The position numbers and the translations under genes were made by a program. From Paraflavitalea devenefica (lineage in GTDB: Bacteria; Bacteroidota; Bacteroidia; Chitinophagales; Chitinophagaceae): a DNA stretch of 64,000 nt. The notes below the pieces were generated by a model. The model was not told the DNA's origin, ran no database searches, and saw only the letters and a list, made by a program, of their open reading frames with translations. Of the stretch, positions 7,905 to 18,304 are shown piece after piece (position 1 is the stretch's first letter; every line of letters begins with the position of its first letter). Where the stretch lies: the NCBI RefSeq assembly GCF_011759375.1, contig NZ_JAARML010000001.1, positions 868,001 through 932,000 of the forward strand, given 5' to 3'.

Positions 7905-9122
7905 TTACCGCTTGCGTTGCGGAGGGCCGTATCTTCTTTTGTTTTTATGCTTGGGTCTGGACGAATTATTATGGGCGCGGTAATCAGGCACAGGTCCCAG
8001 CTCCTGGGGAACCATCGCTTTTTTTACCGGCTTACCCAGCAGGGCTTCAATATCGGCAAAACGGCGTTGTTCTTTTTCACTGATGAAGGTGATGGCCATC
8101 CCGTCCGATTCGGCCCTGGCTGTACGGCCGATCCGGTGAATATAGTCTTCCCCGTCATGTGGCACATCATAATTGATCACCAGGTCAATATTGTCTATAT
8201 CAATACCCCGGGAGAGAATATCAGTAGCTACCAATATAGGAATGCGACCGCTTTTGAAATCCAGCAATACGTTTTCACGATCGGCCTGTTCCAGGTCGGA
8301 ATGCATCTCAGCTATTTTGAAGCGGGCCCTTTGTAATTCCCGGTTGAGCTGTTTTACATTCTGCTTGCGGGAGCAGAAGATGAGCACCATTTTAAAATGC
8401 GTATGCCGCAGGATGTATTGAATAAGGGGCAGTTTCTGGGGTTCGTAAACCACAAAAGCCTCCTGTATGATCTTTTCTGGTGGTTTAGAAATAGCGATGT
8501 TCACTTCTTCCGGATTGTGCAGGATCTTCCGGGCCAGTGAGCGGATCTTTTCGGCCATGGTGGCTGAGAAGAGCAGGTTCTGGCGTTTTGCCGGCAGGTG
8601 GGAGATGATTTTCATGATATCATCATGGAAACCCATGTCCAGCATACGGTCGGCCTCATCCAGCACCAGGTATTGCAGGCCGCTCAGCTTTACATAACCC
8701 ATGTTGAGGTGGGCAATGAGCCGGCCGGGGGTGCAGATGACGAAATCCACTCCTTTGGAGAGCGCATTCTTTTCCGTGGCAAAGTTCATCCCATCGTTAC
8801 CGCCATATACCGCAATGGAACTGATAGAAGTGAAATAGGACAGCCCTTCCAGGTTCTGGGCAATCTGGATGGCCAGTTCCCGGGTGGGTACCAGAACGAT
8901 GCAGTTTACCTGTCCGTCGTTGCTGTGCTGCAGCAGGCGGTGAATAATAGGCAGCAGGAAGGCGGCGGTTTTACCGGTGCCCGTCTGGGCACATGCAATG
9001 ATATCCCGGCCTTGCAAAATGATAGGGATTACTTGTTCCTGAATGGGGGTAGCGACCTCATAACCAGTGGATTCTATGCTTTCCATTAAGGCGGGATCAA
9101 GTCCAAATTCTGTGAAATTCAT
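7905..9122 (-). CDS. DEAD-box ATP-dependent RNA helicase, RhlE-like
   Basis: 405 residues with all core motifs in order: Q motif (ATPIQEQVIP), AQTGTGKT, PTRELAIQ, TPGRL, DEAD, SAT, ILVATDILSRGID and HRIGRTARA. The C-terminal tail is short and basic (RPKHKNKRRYGPPQRKR), as in RhlE-type proteins that act on ribosome assembly or RNA decay. Subfamily assignment is tentative. It lies 39 bp upstream of the amidase gene on the same strand. Confidence 0.93.
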   Translation of the reverse strand: MNFTEFGLDPALMESIESTGYEVATPIQEQVIPIILQGRDIIACAQTGTGKTAAFLLPIIHRLLQHSNDGQVNCIVLVPTRELAIQIAQNLEGLSYFTSISSIAVYGGNDGMNFATEKNALSKGVDFVICTPGRLIAHLNMGYVKLSGLQYLVLDEADRMLDMGFHDDIMKIISHLPAKRQNLLFSATMAEKIRSLARKILHNPEEVNIAISKPPEKIIQEAFVVYEPQKLPLIQYILRHTHFKMVLIFCSRKQNVKQLNRELQRARFKIAEMHSDLEQADRENVLLDFKSGRIPILVATDILSRGIDIDNIDLVINYDVPHDGEDYIHRIGRTARAESDGMAITFISEKEQRRFADIEALLGKPVKKAMVPQELGPVPDYRAHNNSSRPKHKNKRRYGPPQRKR

Positions 9123-9180
9123 TAAACCAATTAATATAAAAAGACTATGTTATTAAGACCAATTCCTGTAAAGATAACAT

Positions 9181-9211
9181 AAAAAATCCCCCTTTGTGAA
9201 AAAGGGGGATT
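9181..9211 (-). terminator. Rho-independent terminator for the outer-membrane protein gene
   Basis: AATCCCCCTTT (9185-9195) and AAAGGGGGATT (9201-9211) form a perfect 11-bp stem with a 5-nt loop. Read on the minus strand, the hairpin is followed by a T run. It lies about 90 bp beyond the stop at 9300. Confidence 0.75.
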
Positions 9212-9237
9212 GGGTAAGTTTCTATTTGAATCTGGGA

Positions 9238-9278
9238 GGCCCCGGGAGAGCCTGTCCCGCTCTGCGGGCCCCGGGCCC
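9238..9278. repeat. GC-rich hairpin element
   Basis: A direct 9-mer GGCCCCGGG occurs at 9238-9246 and 9267-9275, flanking CCCGC-TCT-GCGGG (9256-9268). The block is far more GC-rich than its surroundings and has no ORF. It resembles a REP-like intergenic hairpin; compare 43325-43358. Copy number in the genome is unknown. Confidence 0.4.
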
Positions 9279-9299
9279 AACAAGATGCTCATTAACTAA

Positions 9300-11789
9300 T
9301 TAGTTGCTGCCACCGAGACCGCCGCCGCCGCTGTTGACGCGCTTGTTCTCGTCTTCGAGGCCGGTTTTACGCTGGCGGGCCGCTTTTACTTCATTACTAC
9401 CAAAGCGGTAAGTAAAGTTGATCTTGAACTGACGGCTTTCCCAGTTGCCATTGGCCCTGGTATATTGGCGACCATACTCACTGGTCCCTTTCCACTTCAT
9501 GGTCTTGAACATATCGCTTACGGCTATTTTCACGGTTCCCTTGTTCTTCAACACTGTTTTGGATAAGCCACCATCGAGACCACCCATGCCGATGCTTTTA
9601 AAAGTACCCTGCCAGATGGAAGGAGCAGTATAGAATCCACTCAATTCACCGGTCCAGCCTTTGCCAAAGCGGAAGGTCTGCTGGGCGTATACGTTGAAAG
9701 AGAATACGTCGAGGTCTATTTTACCCATCGGACCTTTATCGGCTTTATATTTAGAGTAGAAAGTGTTGACGTTGGCAAACACACTGTACCATTTGTACTG
9801 GAAGGGATAACTGATGTTAAGGCTCACGATATCCTGGGTAGCCAGGTTATCCGAAGTGATATAACCTTTTGATTTTTCAGTAACGCCCAGTATCTGGGAA
9901 AAGATGTCTTTTACGTGACTATAGTTCAGGGTAGTGGTGAGCGTGTATTTGTATACATGCGTGATCCCGAAACTATTGGTGTACTGCGGCATGAGGCGGG
10001 TATTACCCTTCTGGTACGTGTACTCATCGAGCCTGAACTCAAAAGGATTCAGGTTCTGATAAGCCGGACGGTCAATACGACGGCTGTAAGACAGGGTCCA
10101 CTGGCTCATTGGCTTCTTGTTGAAGGTAATGGCCGCACTGGGGAAGAGGTCGGTATAGTTACGCTCGAAAGTAGAATCATAAACTACATACTCATCCGTG
10201 TCATCATCCCAGGTGAACCCGGTTGAATGCCCTTTGGCATTGGTATTTTCGGCCCGTACACCAACCTGTACCATAAATCCTTTAAAGGGCCTGTTATAGT
10301 TTACGTACAGCGCATTGATGTTTTCTTTGTAATCGAAATCATTGCTGCGGTCTTTATCCAGTTCTTTACCGGTATTCAGCACATTGTAGGTAGCAAAATC
10401 ATTGGCTGTTTGTACATAAGAGAATTTACCACCAACACCGAGACGGCCTTTTTTGAAGTTTTGCTCGTAATCGGTTTTAAACGTGTACAGGTCTATATCA
10501 GACGGCGACACCATGTTGTAGATACGCTGTGTTAATACAGCTGTTTCTGCAGCATTGTAATAGGTGTTGGGCTGCATCTGATCGTTCTTAATACGGTACA
10601 GGCCATAGTCTGCATCCATGGTCAGCTCCCTGCCGGATGTATCAGCATAGCGATAGTTGAGGTTAAAGTTGCCATTATCCCTTTTACCACTGCTGGTATT
10701 GTTGGCTACCAATATCCTGTCTACGGTGTTGGTTGGCATATGGCTGATGGGGGTACGGCTGTAGTTATTAAAACCATTTTCATTCAGGTTACCATTGATC
10801 ATAACACCAAGGGTGCTTCTTTTGGAAAGCGACATATCGGCGCCTACCTTGAATGCATGGGTTTCGTTGTTCGAGGTCATTCTTGTAGCGCCATTAAAGA
10901 GGGTATCTTTAATTCCATCATATGGTTCTACTTCCACTGCCCGGTACAACCACATATTCATCCTGTTATCGCTCTTGTTGTAGTTATAATTACCATACAC
11001 GTTCAGGAACTTATTCCGGTTGTTCAAAGAAATACCGGCATTGTATTTGGGCAAAGCGCCAATGGCATAGCCTGCATTTACCGAACCGTTGGTACCATAA
11101 GATTTATTCTTTTTGAGCCTTATGTTGATAATACCGGCATTGCCCGCTGCATCGTATTTAGCCGAAGGGTTGGTAATGATCTCAATGGCTTCTATGGAAG
11201 AAGACTGAATGGTTTTGAGGTAATCGGAGAGGTCCTTACCTGATAAGGGAGTAGGGCGGCCGTCAATGTATACCTGCACACCATTTTTACCACTCAGGCT
11301 GAGGTTATCGTCTTTATCCACCAATACACCGGGTGATTTGCGCAGGAGTTCCAGGGCATCCTGGCCTACAGCATTCACGCTGCCTTCCACATTGAGGATG
11401 GTTTTATCAGCTTTTACCTCTATCACCGGTTTGCGGTAGGCAACTGTTACTTCCTTGAGGTTGCCGGCTGCTTTGGCCAAAGAAAAGTCAGGGCCTTTGG
11501 CATCACCGCTACCGCTATATTCGAAAGAAGGAGAGTTTTTGGGTTGATGGCCTACGAAAGAGGCATTTACAAAATACTGTCCGGAAGCGATACCTGTGAA
11601 ACTGTACTGACCTGAAGCGTTGGTGACACCCAATTTAACAGTGGAGGAATCTTTTACATTTTTGAGTGCTATAGAAGCACCGGATAGGCTTTTTCCTTGT
11701 TCATCCTTGACATTTCCCGTAATATTCTGCGCCTGGGTGATGGCAGCACATAGTAGTAGGGATAAAGTCAATAAGGTCAACTTTCTCAT
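9300..11789 (-). CDS. TonB-receptor-like outer-membrane beta-barrel protein with carboxypeptidase-regulatory domain
   Basis: 829 residues from the internal ATG at 11789, which gives a clean signal peptide (MRKLTLLTLSLLLCAAITQAQ); an earlier start at 11831 would place 14 extra residues before it. Next comes a carboxypeptidase-regulatory-like beta sandwich (ITGNVKDEQGKSLSGASI). A plug-like region follows (DALELLRKSPGVLVDKDD, GVQVYIDGRPTPLSGKDL, IEIITNPSAKYDAAGNAGI), then a long barrel ending near INFTYRFGS (OMP_b-brl_3 type). The C terminus is glycine-rich. No SusD partner is adjacent, so the ligand cannot be predicted. Confidence 0.88.
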   Translation of the reverse strand: MRKLTLLTLSLLLCAAITQAQNITGNVKDEQGKSLSGASIALKNVKDSSTVKLGVTNASGQYSFTGIASGQYFVNASFVGHQPKNSPSFEYSGSGDAKGPDFSLAKAAGNLKEVTVAYRKPVIEVKADKTILNVEGSVNAVGQDALELLRKSPGVLVDKDDNLSLSGKNGVQVYIDGRPTPLSGKDLSDYLKTIQSSSIEAIEIITNPSAKYDAAGNAGIINIRLKKNKSYGTNGSVNAGYAIGALPKYNAGISLNNRNKFLNVYGNYNYNKSDNRMNMWLYRAVEVEPYDGIKDTLFNGATRMTSNNETHAFKVGADMSLSKRSTLGVMINGNLNENGFNNYSRTPISHMPTNTVDRILVANNTSSGKRDNGNFNLNYRYADTSGRELTMDADYGLYRIKNDQMQPNTYYNAAETAVLTQRIYNMVSPSDIDLYTFKTDYEQNFKKGRLGVGGKFSYVQTANDFATYNVLNTGKELDKDRSNDFDYKENINALYVNYNRPFKGFMVQVGVRAENTNAKGHSTGFTWDDDTDEYVVYDSTFERNYTDLFPSAAITFNKKPMSQWTLSYSRRIDRPAYQNLNPFEFRLDEYTYQKGNTRLMPQYTNSFGITHVYKYTLTTTLNYSHVKDIFSQILGVTEKSKGYITSDNLATQDIVSLNISYPFQYKWYSVFANVNTFYSKYKADKGPMGKIDLDVFSFNVYAQQTFRFGKGWTGELSGFYTAPSIWQGTFKSIGMGGLDGGLSKTVLKNKGTVKIAVSDMFKTMKWKGTSEYGRQYTRANGNWESRQFKINFTYRFGSNEVKAARQRKTGLEDENKRVNSGGGGLGGSN

Positions 11790-11973
11790 GGCTAATTTAT
11801 TTTCAAATTTGGTCGGCAAAGCTACCAGCATGTTACACTTTCATGACAATCTATACATCAGCGGCAAAAATCGCCCACCAGTGGCAAAGGGTGTTTGAAC
11901 ATTATTTCCTGAATTGGGATTATTAATCAACAAGATGTCAGAAAAAGCCTCTGACGGACTATATCCGACATCC

Positions 11974-12133
11974 GGTTTTCCTGGCCTCATCCCAGTGCCT
12001 TCCTCCCATCATCCTGGGGTCATCCTAGGGTCATCTTAGGGTTTTCCTGGGGTTTTCCTAGGGTTTAAACCTTAGGAAGACCTTATGATAACCCTACCTA
12101 AACCTGAAGATGATAGGATAATGATAGGACAAT
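11974..12133. repeat. 11-bp periodic array with a central palindrome
   Basis: Successive 11-bp units run without a gap from 11974. The left half includes GGTTTTCCTGG, CATCATCCTGG, GGTCATCCTAG, GGTCATCTTAG, GGTTTTCCTGG and GGTTTTCCTAG. From 12062 (GGTTTAAACCT) the units turn to the inverted sense (for example 12068-12078 AACCTTAGGAA, 12079-12089 GACCTTATGAT, 12112-12122 GATAGGATAAT, 12123-12133 GATAGGACAAT). The axis is the palindrome GTTTAAAC at 12063-12070. It occupies the 435-bp gap between the divergent outer-membrane and DJ-1 genes. The period of one helical turn suggests cooperative protein binding (inference). Confidence 0.75.
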
Positions 12134-12224
12134 TGTGCTACCCTTCACCTTGTCTGGGGCCGGGTATCGTTTTTGAAATATTATCCCCTTTACACGCATT
12201 GTTTCATCCTTAAAATATTTTTTT

Positions 12225-12803
12225 ATGGCAACGTTAAGTGGGAAAAGAGTAGCCATCCTTACTGAAAATGGCTTTGAGGAAGTGGAACTGACCAGCCCTA
12301 AAAAAGCGCTGGAAGAAGCAGGCGCTCAGGTAGATATCGTATCGCCACAAAAAGAAAAGGTGAAAGGCTGGGACCATGACCACTGGTCTATTGACCTGCC
12401 GGTAGACGTATCCGTGGAAAAAGCTAAGGTGGAAGACTATGACGCGCTGATGATACCCGGTGGTGTTATTAACCCCGATCAGATGCGTACCAATAAACAT
12501 TGTGTGGAATTTGCCCAACAATTCCTCGAAGCAGGTAAACCGGTGGCAGCCATTTGCCATGGCCCGCAGCTACTGATCGAAACAGGTATGATAGATGGCC
12601 GTAATATGACTTCGTACCTATCCATCAAGACCGACCTGCAAAATGCCGGGGTGATCTGGGCAGATAAAGAGGTAGTGACAGACAATGGCCTTGTTACCAG
12701 CAGAAGCCCGAAAGACCTGGAAGCATTTAATAAAAAGATGATTGAAGAGATCAGGGAAGGCCTGCACTCCCCTGCAGCCTATACACCGGGACCGGCGCAT
12801 TGA
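12225..12803 (+). CDS. DJ-1/PfpI family protein (type 1 glutamine amidotransferase-like)
   Basis: 192 residues. The PfpI/YhbO-like layout is clear: VAILTENGFEEVELTSPKKALEEAG at the N terminus, YDALMIPGG, and the nucleophile elbow AAICHGPQLLIE with Cys near residue 110 and His beside it. Family members act as glyoxalases, deglycases or stress-protective proteins; the reaction here is unproven. The gene stands alone behind the 11-bp array and is followed by a hairpin at 12836-12861. Confidence 0.88.
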   Translation: MATLSGKRVAILTENGFEEVELTSPKKALEEAGAQVDIVSPQKEKVKGWDHDHWSIDLPVDVSVEKAKVEDYDALMIPGGVINPDQMRTNKHCVEFAQQFLEAGKPVAAICHGPQLLIETGMIDGRNMTSYLSIKTDLQNAGVIWADKEVVTDNGLVTSRSPKDLEAFNKKMIEEIREGLHSPAAYTPGPAH

Positions 12804-12835
12804 TTTTTTATGTGTATGATCACTCACAGGACCTG

Positions 12836-12861
12836 AGCCATAGTTAGACCCAACTATGGCT
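12836..12861 (+). terminator. Hairpin between convergent genes
   Basis: AGCCATAGTT (12836-12845) pairs perfectly with AACTATGGCT (12852-12861) across a 6-nt loop, followed by a T-rich stretch (TTCCTGCTTTT). This fits termination of the DJ-1/PfpI gene; the U tract is interrupted. Confidence 0.6.
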
Positions 12862-12870
12862 TTCCTGCTT

Positions 12871-13125
12871 TTATAACTCAAGCCTTACATCATCATAGTA
12901 GGTCTTGATCCGCTTATTTACAAATATTCCCGCTGAGCCGCCCGACTTGATGAGTGTTACAAATTCATCCCATATTTCAGGTTCCACTTTCAGGTAATGA
13001 TATACTTTACCACCGGTAAATTCCACTTCCAGTACTTCGGATACAGGAGAATAGTTGAGCGATACAGTGGTTTCAGAAGAAGGTGTATATATTTTGTTTC
13101 TATTGGTAAGTCGTTTGCGTCGCAT
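12871..13125 (-). CDS. KTSC-domain protein
   Basis: 84 residues, strongly basic at the N terminus (MRRKRLTNRNK). The rest matches the small KTSC domain: VSLNYSPVSEVLEVEFTG, KVYHYLKVEPEIWDEF, then GIFVNKRIKTYY. The domain is found alone or fused to lysyl-tRNA synthetase and may bind nucleic acid; no specific function is known. Single gene, convergent with the DJ-1/PfpI gene. Confidence 0.7.
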   Translation of the reverse strand: MRRKRLTNRNKIYTPSSETTVSLNYSPVSEVLEVEFTGGKVYHYLKVEPEIWDEFVTLIKSGGSAGIFVNKRIKTYYDDVRLEL

Positions 13126-13454
13126 AGGTATTTAATTTTCTGTTGTGTTTTTCCAAGTTCGTATTACTTCATAACCCATCCCTCTTTGTTATCAGATTTC
13201 ACATAATAATAATCGTTAAATAATCCCAATATCAGTAATGTAATTGGCAGCCAGTTTTTTATTATATAGGTAACCATGTATGTTGCTTTTGCCTGTATAA
13301 TAACCGTAAAAATTTGGTGCCGTGCAGCCTGAGCTATGATTTATAGATTTTTTAGGATTTCGCGGAGAAAGCGGGCCGCATTTTATCATGATTGAATGGT
13401 TGAAGTGTAACCTGCTGGCACAAGATTTAAGCAGTTCCTCTAAAACCAGCAATT
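13126..13454. other. Intergenic region without a supported feature
   Basis: This 329-bp A/T-rich divergent spacer between the KTSC and DinB-like genes must hold both promoters. I see no repeat array, no strong hairpin and no credible coding region in it. Confidence 0.5.
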
Positions 13455-13955
13455 ATGGACGGCAAACAACTTTGTGAAGTGTATATTAATGAGATCAGGG
13501 CCGAATCTACTGCCACCAGGAAATGCCTTGAAAGAATACCGGAAAGTGTTTATCAATTCAAGCCGCATGAGAAGTCCATGGAAATGGGCTACCTGACCTT
13601 ATTGGTAGCTGAAATACCCAAATGGATCCGGGATATGATCGAAGATTCCATTATTGACTTTGCCACCTACAAACATTTCCAGTTAAGCACCACCGATACA
13701 CTGCTGGCCCATTACGACGAAAACCTGGCAGGCGCCATTCGCTCCCTGTCTGGCATTACAGCAGAGAGTTTACAAAAGCCTTTCGAACTTAAAAACGGCG
13801 GACAGTTATTGTTCCGTGCTCCCAAACTGGAAAGTATCGGCTCCACCATTAATCACTGGGTGCATCATCGTGGTCAGTTGACGGTCTATATGCGCCTGAA
13901 TGATATAGCAGTGCCCTCCATCTATGGGCCTTCAGCCGATGAAAAGGGATATTAG
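13455..13955 (+). CDS. DinB-superfamily four-helix protein
   Basis: 166 residues resembling DinB/DUF664 proteins: a first helix with KCLERIPESVYQFKPHEKSMEMGYL and a closing INHWVHHRGQLTVYMRLN that supplies the two C-terminal His ligands. The usual first His of the metal triad (LAxHIA type) is replaced in LLVAEIPKW. Members are small metal-dependent thiol transferases or of unknown role. It is convergent with icmF (10-bp gap). Confidence 0.8.
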   Translation: MDGKQLCEVYINEIRAESTATRKCLERIPESVYQFKPHEKSMEMGYLTLLVAEIPKWIRDMIEDSIIDFATYKHFQLSTTDTLLAHYDENLAGAIRSLSGITAESLQKPFELKNGGQLLFRAPKLESIGSTINHWVHHRGQLTVYMRLNDIAVPSIYGPSADEKGY

Positions 13956-13965
13956 CGATAGCAGT

Positions 13966-16900
13966 TTACATATTCCGGCGATACTGTCCCCCCACCTGGT
14001 ACAGGGCATTGGTAATTTGGCCCAAGGAACAGTATTTTACTGTTTCCATTAATTCAGTAAAAAGGTTGCCGTTGTTGATAGCCACATTCTTTAGCCTGTT
14101 GAGCATTTCATCCCGTTTCGCTTCATTCCGTTTTTGAAATGCCTGCAGGTTCTGTATTTGCTGCTCTTTTTCTTCCGTGGTACTGCGTATGACTTCCTGT
14201 GGAATAATGGTAGGACTTCCTTTTTTATTGAGGAAAGTATTGACACCTACTATGGGCAACTCGCCACTATGTTTGAGGCTTTCATAATACAGGCTTTCTT
14301 CCTGTATTTTATTACGCTGGTACATGCGTTCCATCGCCCCCAGCACGCCTCCACGATCGGTAATACGGTCAAACTCCGTCAGTACTGCCTCTTCTACCAG
14401 GTCGGTCAGTTCTTCAATGAGGAAGGAGCCCTGTATAAAATTCTCTGTTTTGGCAGTGCCCAGTTCACGATTGATGATGAGCTGGATAGCCATCGCCCGG
14501 CGCACACTTTCTTCCGTAGGCGTGGTAATGGCTTCATCATAGGCATTTGTATGCAGGCTGTTGCAATTGTCATAAATAGCATACAAGGCCTGCAGGGTGG
14601 TGCGTATATCGTTGAAGTCTATTTCCTGTGCGTGTAAACTTCTGCCTGATGTCTGAATATGGTATTTCAATTTCTGGGAACGGTCATTACCCTTGTATTT
14701 ATCCTTCATGGCTTTGGCCCAGATACGCCTGGCCACGCGGCCAATAACACTGTACTCCGCATCCATGCCATTACTGAAGAAGAAGGACAGGTTGGGTGCA
14801 AAATCATCAATGTGCATGCCCCGGCTGAGATAATATTCTACATAAGTGAATCCATTGGCCAATGTAAAAGCCAATTGAGTGATAGGGTTGGCGCCGGCTT
14901 CGGCAATGTGATAACCGCTGATGCTGACGCTATAGAAGTTACGTACTTTCTGTTCAATAAAATATTGCTGCACATCGCCCATGAGCTTCAGGGCAAATTC
15001 AGTGCTGAAGATACAGGTATTCTGCGCCTGGTCTTCTTTGAGGATATCGGCCTGTACCGTACCCCGCACCTGTGATAAGGCTTCTGCTTTTATTTTCGCG
15101 TACACATCAGTCGGCAGTACTTCATCGCCGCTTAGCCCCAGCAGTTTCAATCCCAACCCGCTATTGCCCTCGGGCAGGCGCTCGGGAGAAGAAGGGTTAT
15201 AGTAAACCGGTTTGGGCAGACTCTTAAATTTATCAGCTATCTTTTTACTGACCGCATCCCACTGTCCATTGGCCTCCATCCATTTCTCACATTGCTGGTC
15301 TATGGCTGCATTCATAAAGAAAGCGAGCAGGATAGGAGCAGGACCGTTGATGGTCATGCTCACGGATGTTTTTGGATCGCAAAGATCAAAACCACTGTAC
15401 AACTTCTTGGCATCATCTACCGTAGCAATGCTTACGCCACTGTTGCCTACTTTACCATAAATATCGGGACGGTGGGCCGGGTCTTCACCATAGAGGGTCA
15501 CGCTGTCAAAAGCGGTTGACAATCGTTTGGCCGGCTGATCAACCGATACATAGTGAAACCGTTTATTGGTACGTTCGGGGCCGCCTTCTCCGGCAAACAT
15601 GCGGGTAGGATCTTCTCCTTGTCTTTTCAGTTCAAATACACCGGCTGTATAAGGGAATTCACCGGGTAGGTTCTCCTGCAACTGCCAGCGCAGGATATCA
15701 CCCCAGTCTTTGTATTTAGGCAGTACTACCTTGGGAATGCGGGTGCCACTGAGTGTTTTAGTAGTAAGCGGTTGTTTGATCACTTTATCCCGTACCTGGT
15801 ATTCAAAATAGTCGCCCTGGTATTTTTTTACTTCTGCCGGCCACTGATCAATAAGTTGCTTGCAGGCAGGATTGAGTTTGGCTTCGAAGTTCTTTTTGAG
15901 TTGTTCCAGGTCAGCCGCATAAGTCGCCTCTTTGCCACCAGCTTCAATAACACCTTGTATTTGGTATAACCTGGAGGCAATGGCACATTGTTCCTGTACC
16001 CAGGCATCATAGCCACGGCTGGCTTCGGCTATCTCTGATAAATAACGGACCCTTTTAGGCGGGATGATCTGGCTTTTGGTGCTGGTATCTTTGGTATGCC
16101 GGTGCAATTCAATAGCGCCAAATTCAACACCGGTCTTCTTCTTTAAGGCCACCATCAGTTTTTCAAACAACTCATTTACGCCGGCATCATTAAACTGTGC
16201 GGCAATGGTGCCAATAACCGGTACCTCTTCATCTTTTGCCATGAAGAGATTATGGTTACGCTTGTATTGCTTGCGCACATCATGCAAGGCGTCGAGCGCG
16301 CCTGCTTTATCAAACTTATTGATGCAGATCACATCCGCATAATCCAGCATATTGATCTTTTCCAACTGGGAGGCCGCACCGTATTCCGGCGTCATCACAT
16401 ATAGGCTCACATCGCAATAATCGAGGATACTGACGTCGCTTTGTCCTACGCCGGCGCTTTCAAGGATAATAAAATCAAAGCCGGCAGTCTTACAGATATT
16501 CACCGCATCCTGTACATACTTACTCAATGCCACATCGCTTTCTCGGGTAGCCAGGGAGCGCATATAGGCGCGGGGAGAATGGATGCTGTTCATGCGGATA
16601 CGATCGCCCAGCAAAGCGCCACCGGTTTTCTTGCGCGAAGGGTCAACAGAAATAACAGCAATGGTTTTATCAGTAAACGCATTCAGGTAGCGGCGTACAA
16701 TTTCATCGGTAACAGATGATTTACCGGCGCCGCCGGTGCCAGTGATGCCTAAAACTGGCGGGTTCGCCGTTGCGGGTGTAGCAACTTCTCCGTTATTGTT
16801 TTTACTGTTCTCTACATTAGAAATACTCCTGGCTATACGCCGGATATCTTTCCACTCACCCAGCTTAAGCTCCGTATTGAAATTGGTGGGATTGCCATTG

Positions 16901-17325
16901 ACAGGGAAATCACACAGTTTTATTACTTCTTCTATCATCCCTTCAAGGCCCAGCTTCCTGCCATCATCGGGACTATAGATCTTGGTGATGCCGTAGTGGT
17001 GCAGCTCTTCTATTTCCTGGGGCAGGATGGTGCCTCCACCACCACCGAATATTTTAATGTGTCCGCAGCCATTCTCCTCCAGCAGGTCCTTCATGTACTT
17101 GAAGAATTCTACGTGCCCGCCCTGGTAGCTCGTAATGGCAATACCCTGGGCATCTTCTTCAATGGCACATTCTACGATCTCAGCCACGGAACGGTTATGA
17201 CCAAGGTGAATGATCTCAGCGCCTTTGGCCTGCATAATGCGGCGCATAATATTGATAGCAGCATCGTGCCCGTCAAACAGGGAGGCTGCTGTTACAATGC
17301 GAACTGTGTTATTGGTGAAGCTCAT
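13966..17325 (-). CDS. icmF: Fused isobutyryl-CoA mutase IcmF (methylmalonyl-CoA mutase family)
   Basis: 1119 residues with the IcmF architecture. The N-terminal B12-binding domain carries [17 protein letters not shown] (base-off His in DGHD) and FGGGGGTI. The central MeaB-like G-protein chaperone has Walker [10 protein letters not shown], a [17 protein letters not shown] switch region and NKFD. The C-terminal mutase TIM barrel contains [26 protein letters not shown] and [11 protein letters not shown]. It interconverts isobutyryl-CoA and n-butyryl-CoA (some homologues act on other acyl-CoAs) using adenosylcobalamin and GTP. It is monocistronic and converges on the DinB gene. Confidence 0.95.
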   Translation of the reverse strand: MSFTNNTVRIVTAASLFDGHDAAINIMRRIMQAKGAEIIHLGHNRSVAEIVECAIEEDAQGIAITSYQGGHVEFFKYMKDLLEENGCGHIKIFGGGGGTILPQEIEELHHYGITKIYSPDDGRKLGLEGMIEEVIKLCDFPVNGNPTNFNTELKLGEWKDIRRIARSISNVENSKNNNGEVATPATANPPVLGITGTGGAGKSSVTDEIVRRYLNAFTDKTIAVISVDPSRKKTGGALLGDRIRMNSIHSPRAYMRSLATRESDVALSKYVQDAVNICKTAGFDFIILESAGVGQSDVSILDYCDVSLYVMTPEYGAASQLEKINMLDYADVICINKFDKAGALDALHDVRKQYKRNHNLFMAKDEEVPVIGTIAAQFNDAGVNELFEKLMVALKKKTGVEFGAIELHRHTKDTSTKSQIIPPKRVRYLSEIAEASRGYDAWVQEQCAIASRLYQIQGVIEAGGKEATYAADLEQLKKNFEAKLNPACKQLIDQWPAEVKKYQGDYFEYQVRDKVIKQPLTTKTLSGTRIPKVVLPKYKDWGDILRWQLQENLPGEFPYTAGVFELKRQGEDPTRMFAGEGGPERTNKRFHYVSVDQPAKRLSTAFDSVTLYGEDPAHRPDIYGKVGNSGVSIATVDDAKKLYSGFDLCDPKTSVSMTINGPAPILLAFFMNAAIDQQCEKWMEANGQWDAVSKKIADKFKSLPKPVYYNPSSPERLPEGNSGLGLKLLGLSGDEVLPTDVYAKIKAEALSQVRGTVQADILKEDQAQNTCIFSTEFALKLMGDVQQYFIEQKVRNFYSVSISGYHIAEAGANPITQLAFTLANGFTYVEYYLSRGMHIDDFAPNLSFFFSNGMDAEYSVIGRVARRIWAKAMKDKYKGNDRSQKLKYHIQTSGRSLHAQEIDFNDIRTTLQALYAIYDNCNSLHTNAYDEAITTPTEESVRRAMAIQLIINRELGTAKTENFIQGSFLIEELTDLVEEAVLTEFDRITDRGGVLGAMERMYQRNKIQEESLYYESLKHSGELPIVGVNTFLNKKGSPTIIPQEVIRSTTEEKEQQIQNLQAFQKRNEAKRDEMLNRLKNVAINNGNLFTELMETVKYCSLGQITNALYQVGGQYRRNM

Positions 17326-17452
17326 ATCAATGGTAGTAATTGCGATCCAGGGGCGAAGTTAAATCAAAAAGCTAATGAGTGTTAGCTTTTCATAATTTGG
17401 TTTCCTAAACGGTTAAAAAGGAGTAGCTTAGGCGTATAAATGATACTTGCCC

Positions 17453-18277
17453 ATGGTTATAGATGCACACGTCCATTTCTGGAAGTTCGACAAGCAAAGA
17501 GATGCCTGGATCACCGATGATATGAAGGTCCTGCAACAGGATTACCTGCCGGAACACCTGGCATCCACCCTGAAAAGAAATGGCGTGGATGGCGTAGTAG
17601 CCGTACAAGCCAGTCAGGAAGAAGTAGAAACAAGGTTCCTGGCAGAGCTGGCCAAAACCCACCCTATTATCAAGGGTGTGGTGGGATGGATTGACCTGCA
17701 GGCCGATAATATTACTGAACGCCTGGCACATTTTACCCAGTATACCAGCATCAGGGGCTACCGCCATGTAGTACAGGCAGAGCCGGATGACTTTCTGTTA
17801 CGGCCCAATTTCCAGCGTGGCGTACGGGCCTTGCAGTCGTACAACTATACGTATGATGTATTGATCTATCATAGCCAGTTGAAGCCGGCTATTGAATTTG
17901 TATCGAAGTTTCCCGATCAAAAACTGATTATAGACCACTGTGCCAAACCCGATATCAGGCATAAGAAGATAGATGAATGGAAGGTGCTGATGAAGGAGAT
18001 AGCACAACAGCCAAATGTGTATTGTAAACTATCCGGACTGTTTACAGAAGCAGCCTGGAAAACCTGGAGCGCGGCTGAATTTTATCCTTACCTCGATGTG
18101 GTGTTTGAAGCATTTGGTACCGATCGCCTCGTATTTGGCAGCGACTGGCCGGTGATACTGGTGAGTGGCATTTATGTGCAGTGGAAGAGCCTGTTGGAGA
18201 AATACATGGAGCGTTTCCAGGAGGAGGAGAAGGAGAAAGTGTTTGGGTTGAATGCGGTGAGGTTCTATGATCTGTAG
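17453..18277 (+). CDS. Amidohydrolase-2 family hydrolase (sugar-lactonase-like)
   Basis: About 274 residues from the ATG at 17453; an upstream TTG at 17447 adds two residues. The start MVIDAHVHFW carries the HxH metal motif; GVVAVQASQEE, RGYRHVVQAEPDDF, LIIDHCAKP and LVFGSDWPV follow, as in L-fucono-1,5-lactonase and 2-pyrone-4,6-dicarboxylate lactonase relatives. It probably opens a sugar lactone in the cytoplasm. The GH65 gene 27 bp downstream fits a carbohydrate-use pair; the substrate is inferred only. Confidence 0.85.
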   Translation: MVIDAHVHFWKFDKQRDAWITDDMKVLQQDYLPEHLASTLKRNGVDGVVAVQASQEEVETRFLAELAKTHPIIKGVVGWIDLQADNITERLAHFTQYTSIRGYRHVVQAEPDDFLLRPNFQRGVRALQSYNYTYDVLIYHSQLKPAIEFVSKFPDQKLIIDHCAKPDIRHKKIDEWKVLMKEIAQQPNVYCKLSGLFTEAAWKTWSAAEFYPYLDVVFEAFGTDRLVFGSDWPVILVSGIYVQWKSLLEKYMERFQEEEKEKVFGLNAVRFYDL

Positions 18278-18304
18278 CTGTGTGTTTTGCGAAAATCTTT
18301 TACC

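Noticed and set aside
11974..12133. CRISPR array
   Set aside because: Units are 11 bp without spacers, degenerate and partly inverted, and no cas genes are present.
13216..13452. 78-residue open frame on the minus strand in the KTSC-DinB spacer
   Set aside because: No domain, poor codon pattern, and it would fill the only promoter space for the divergent genes.
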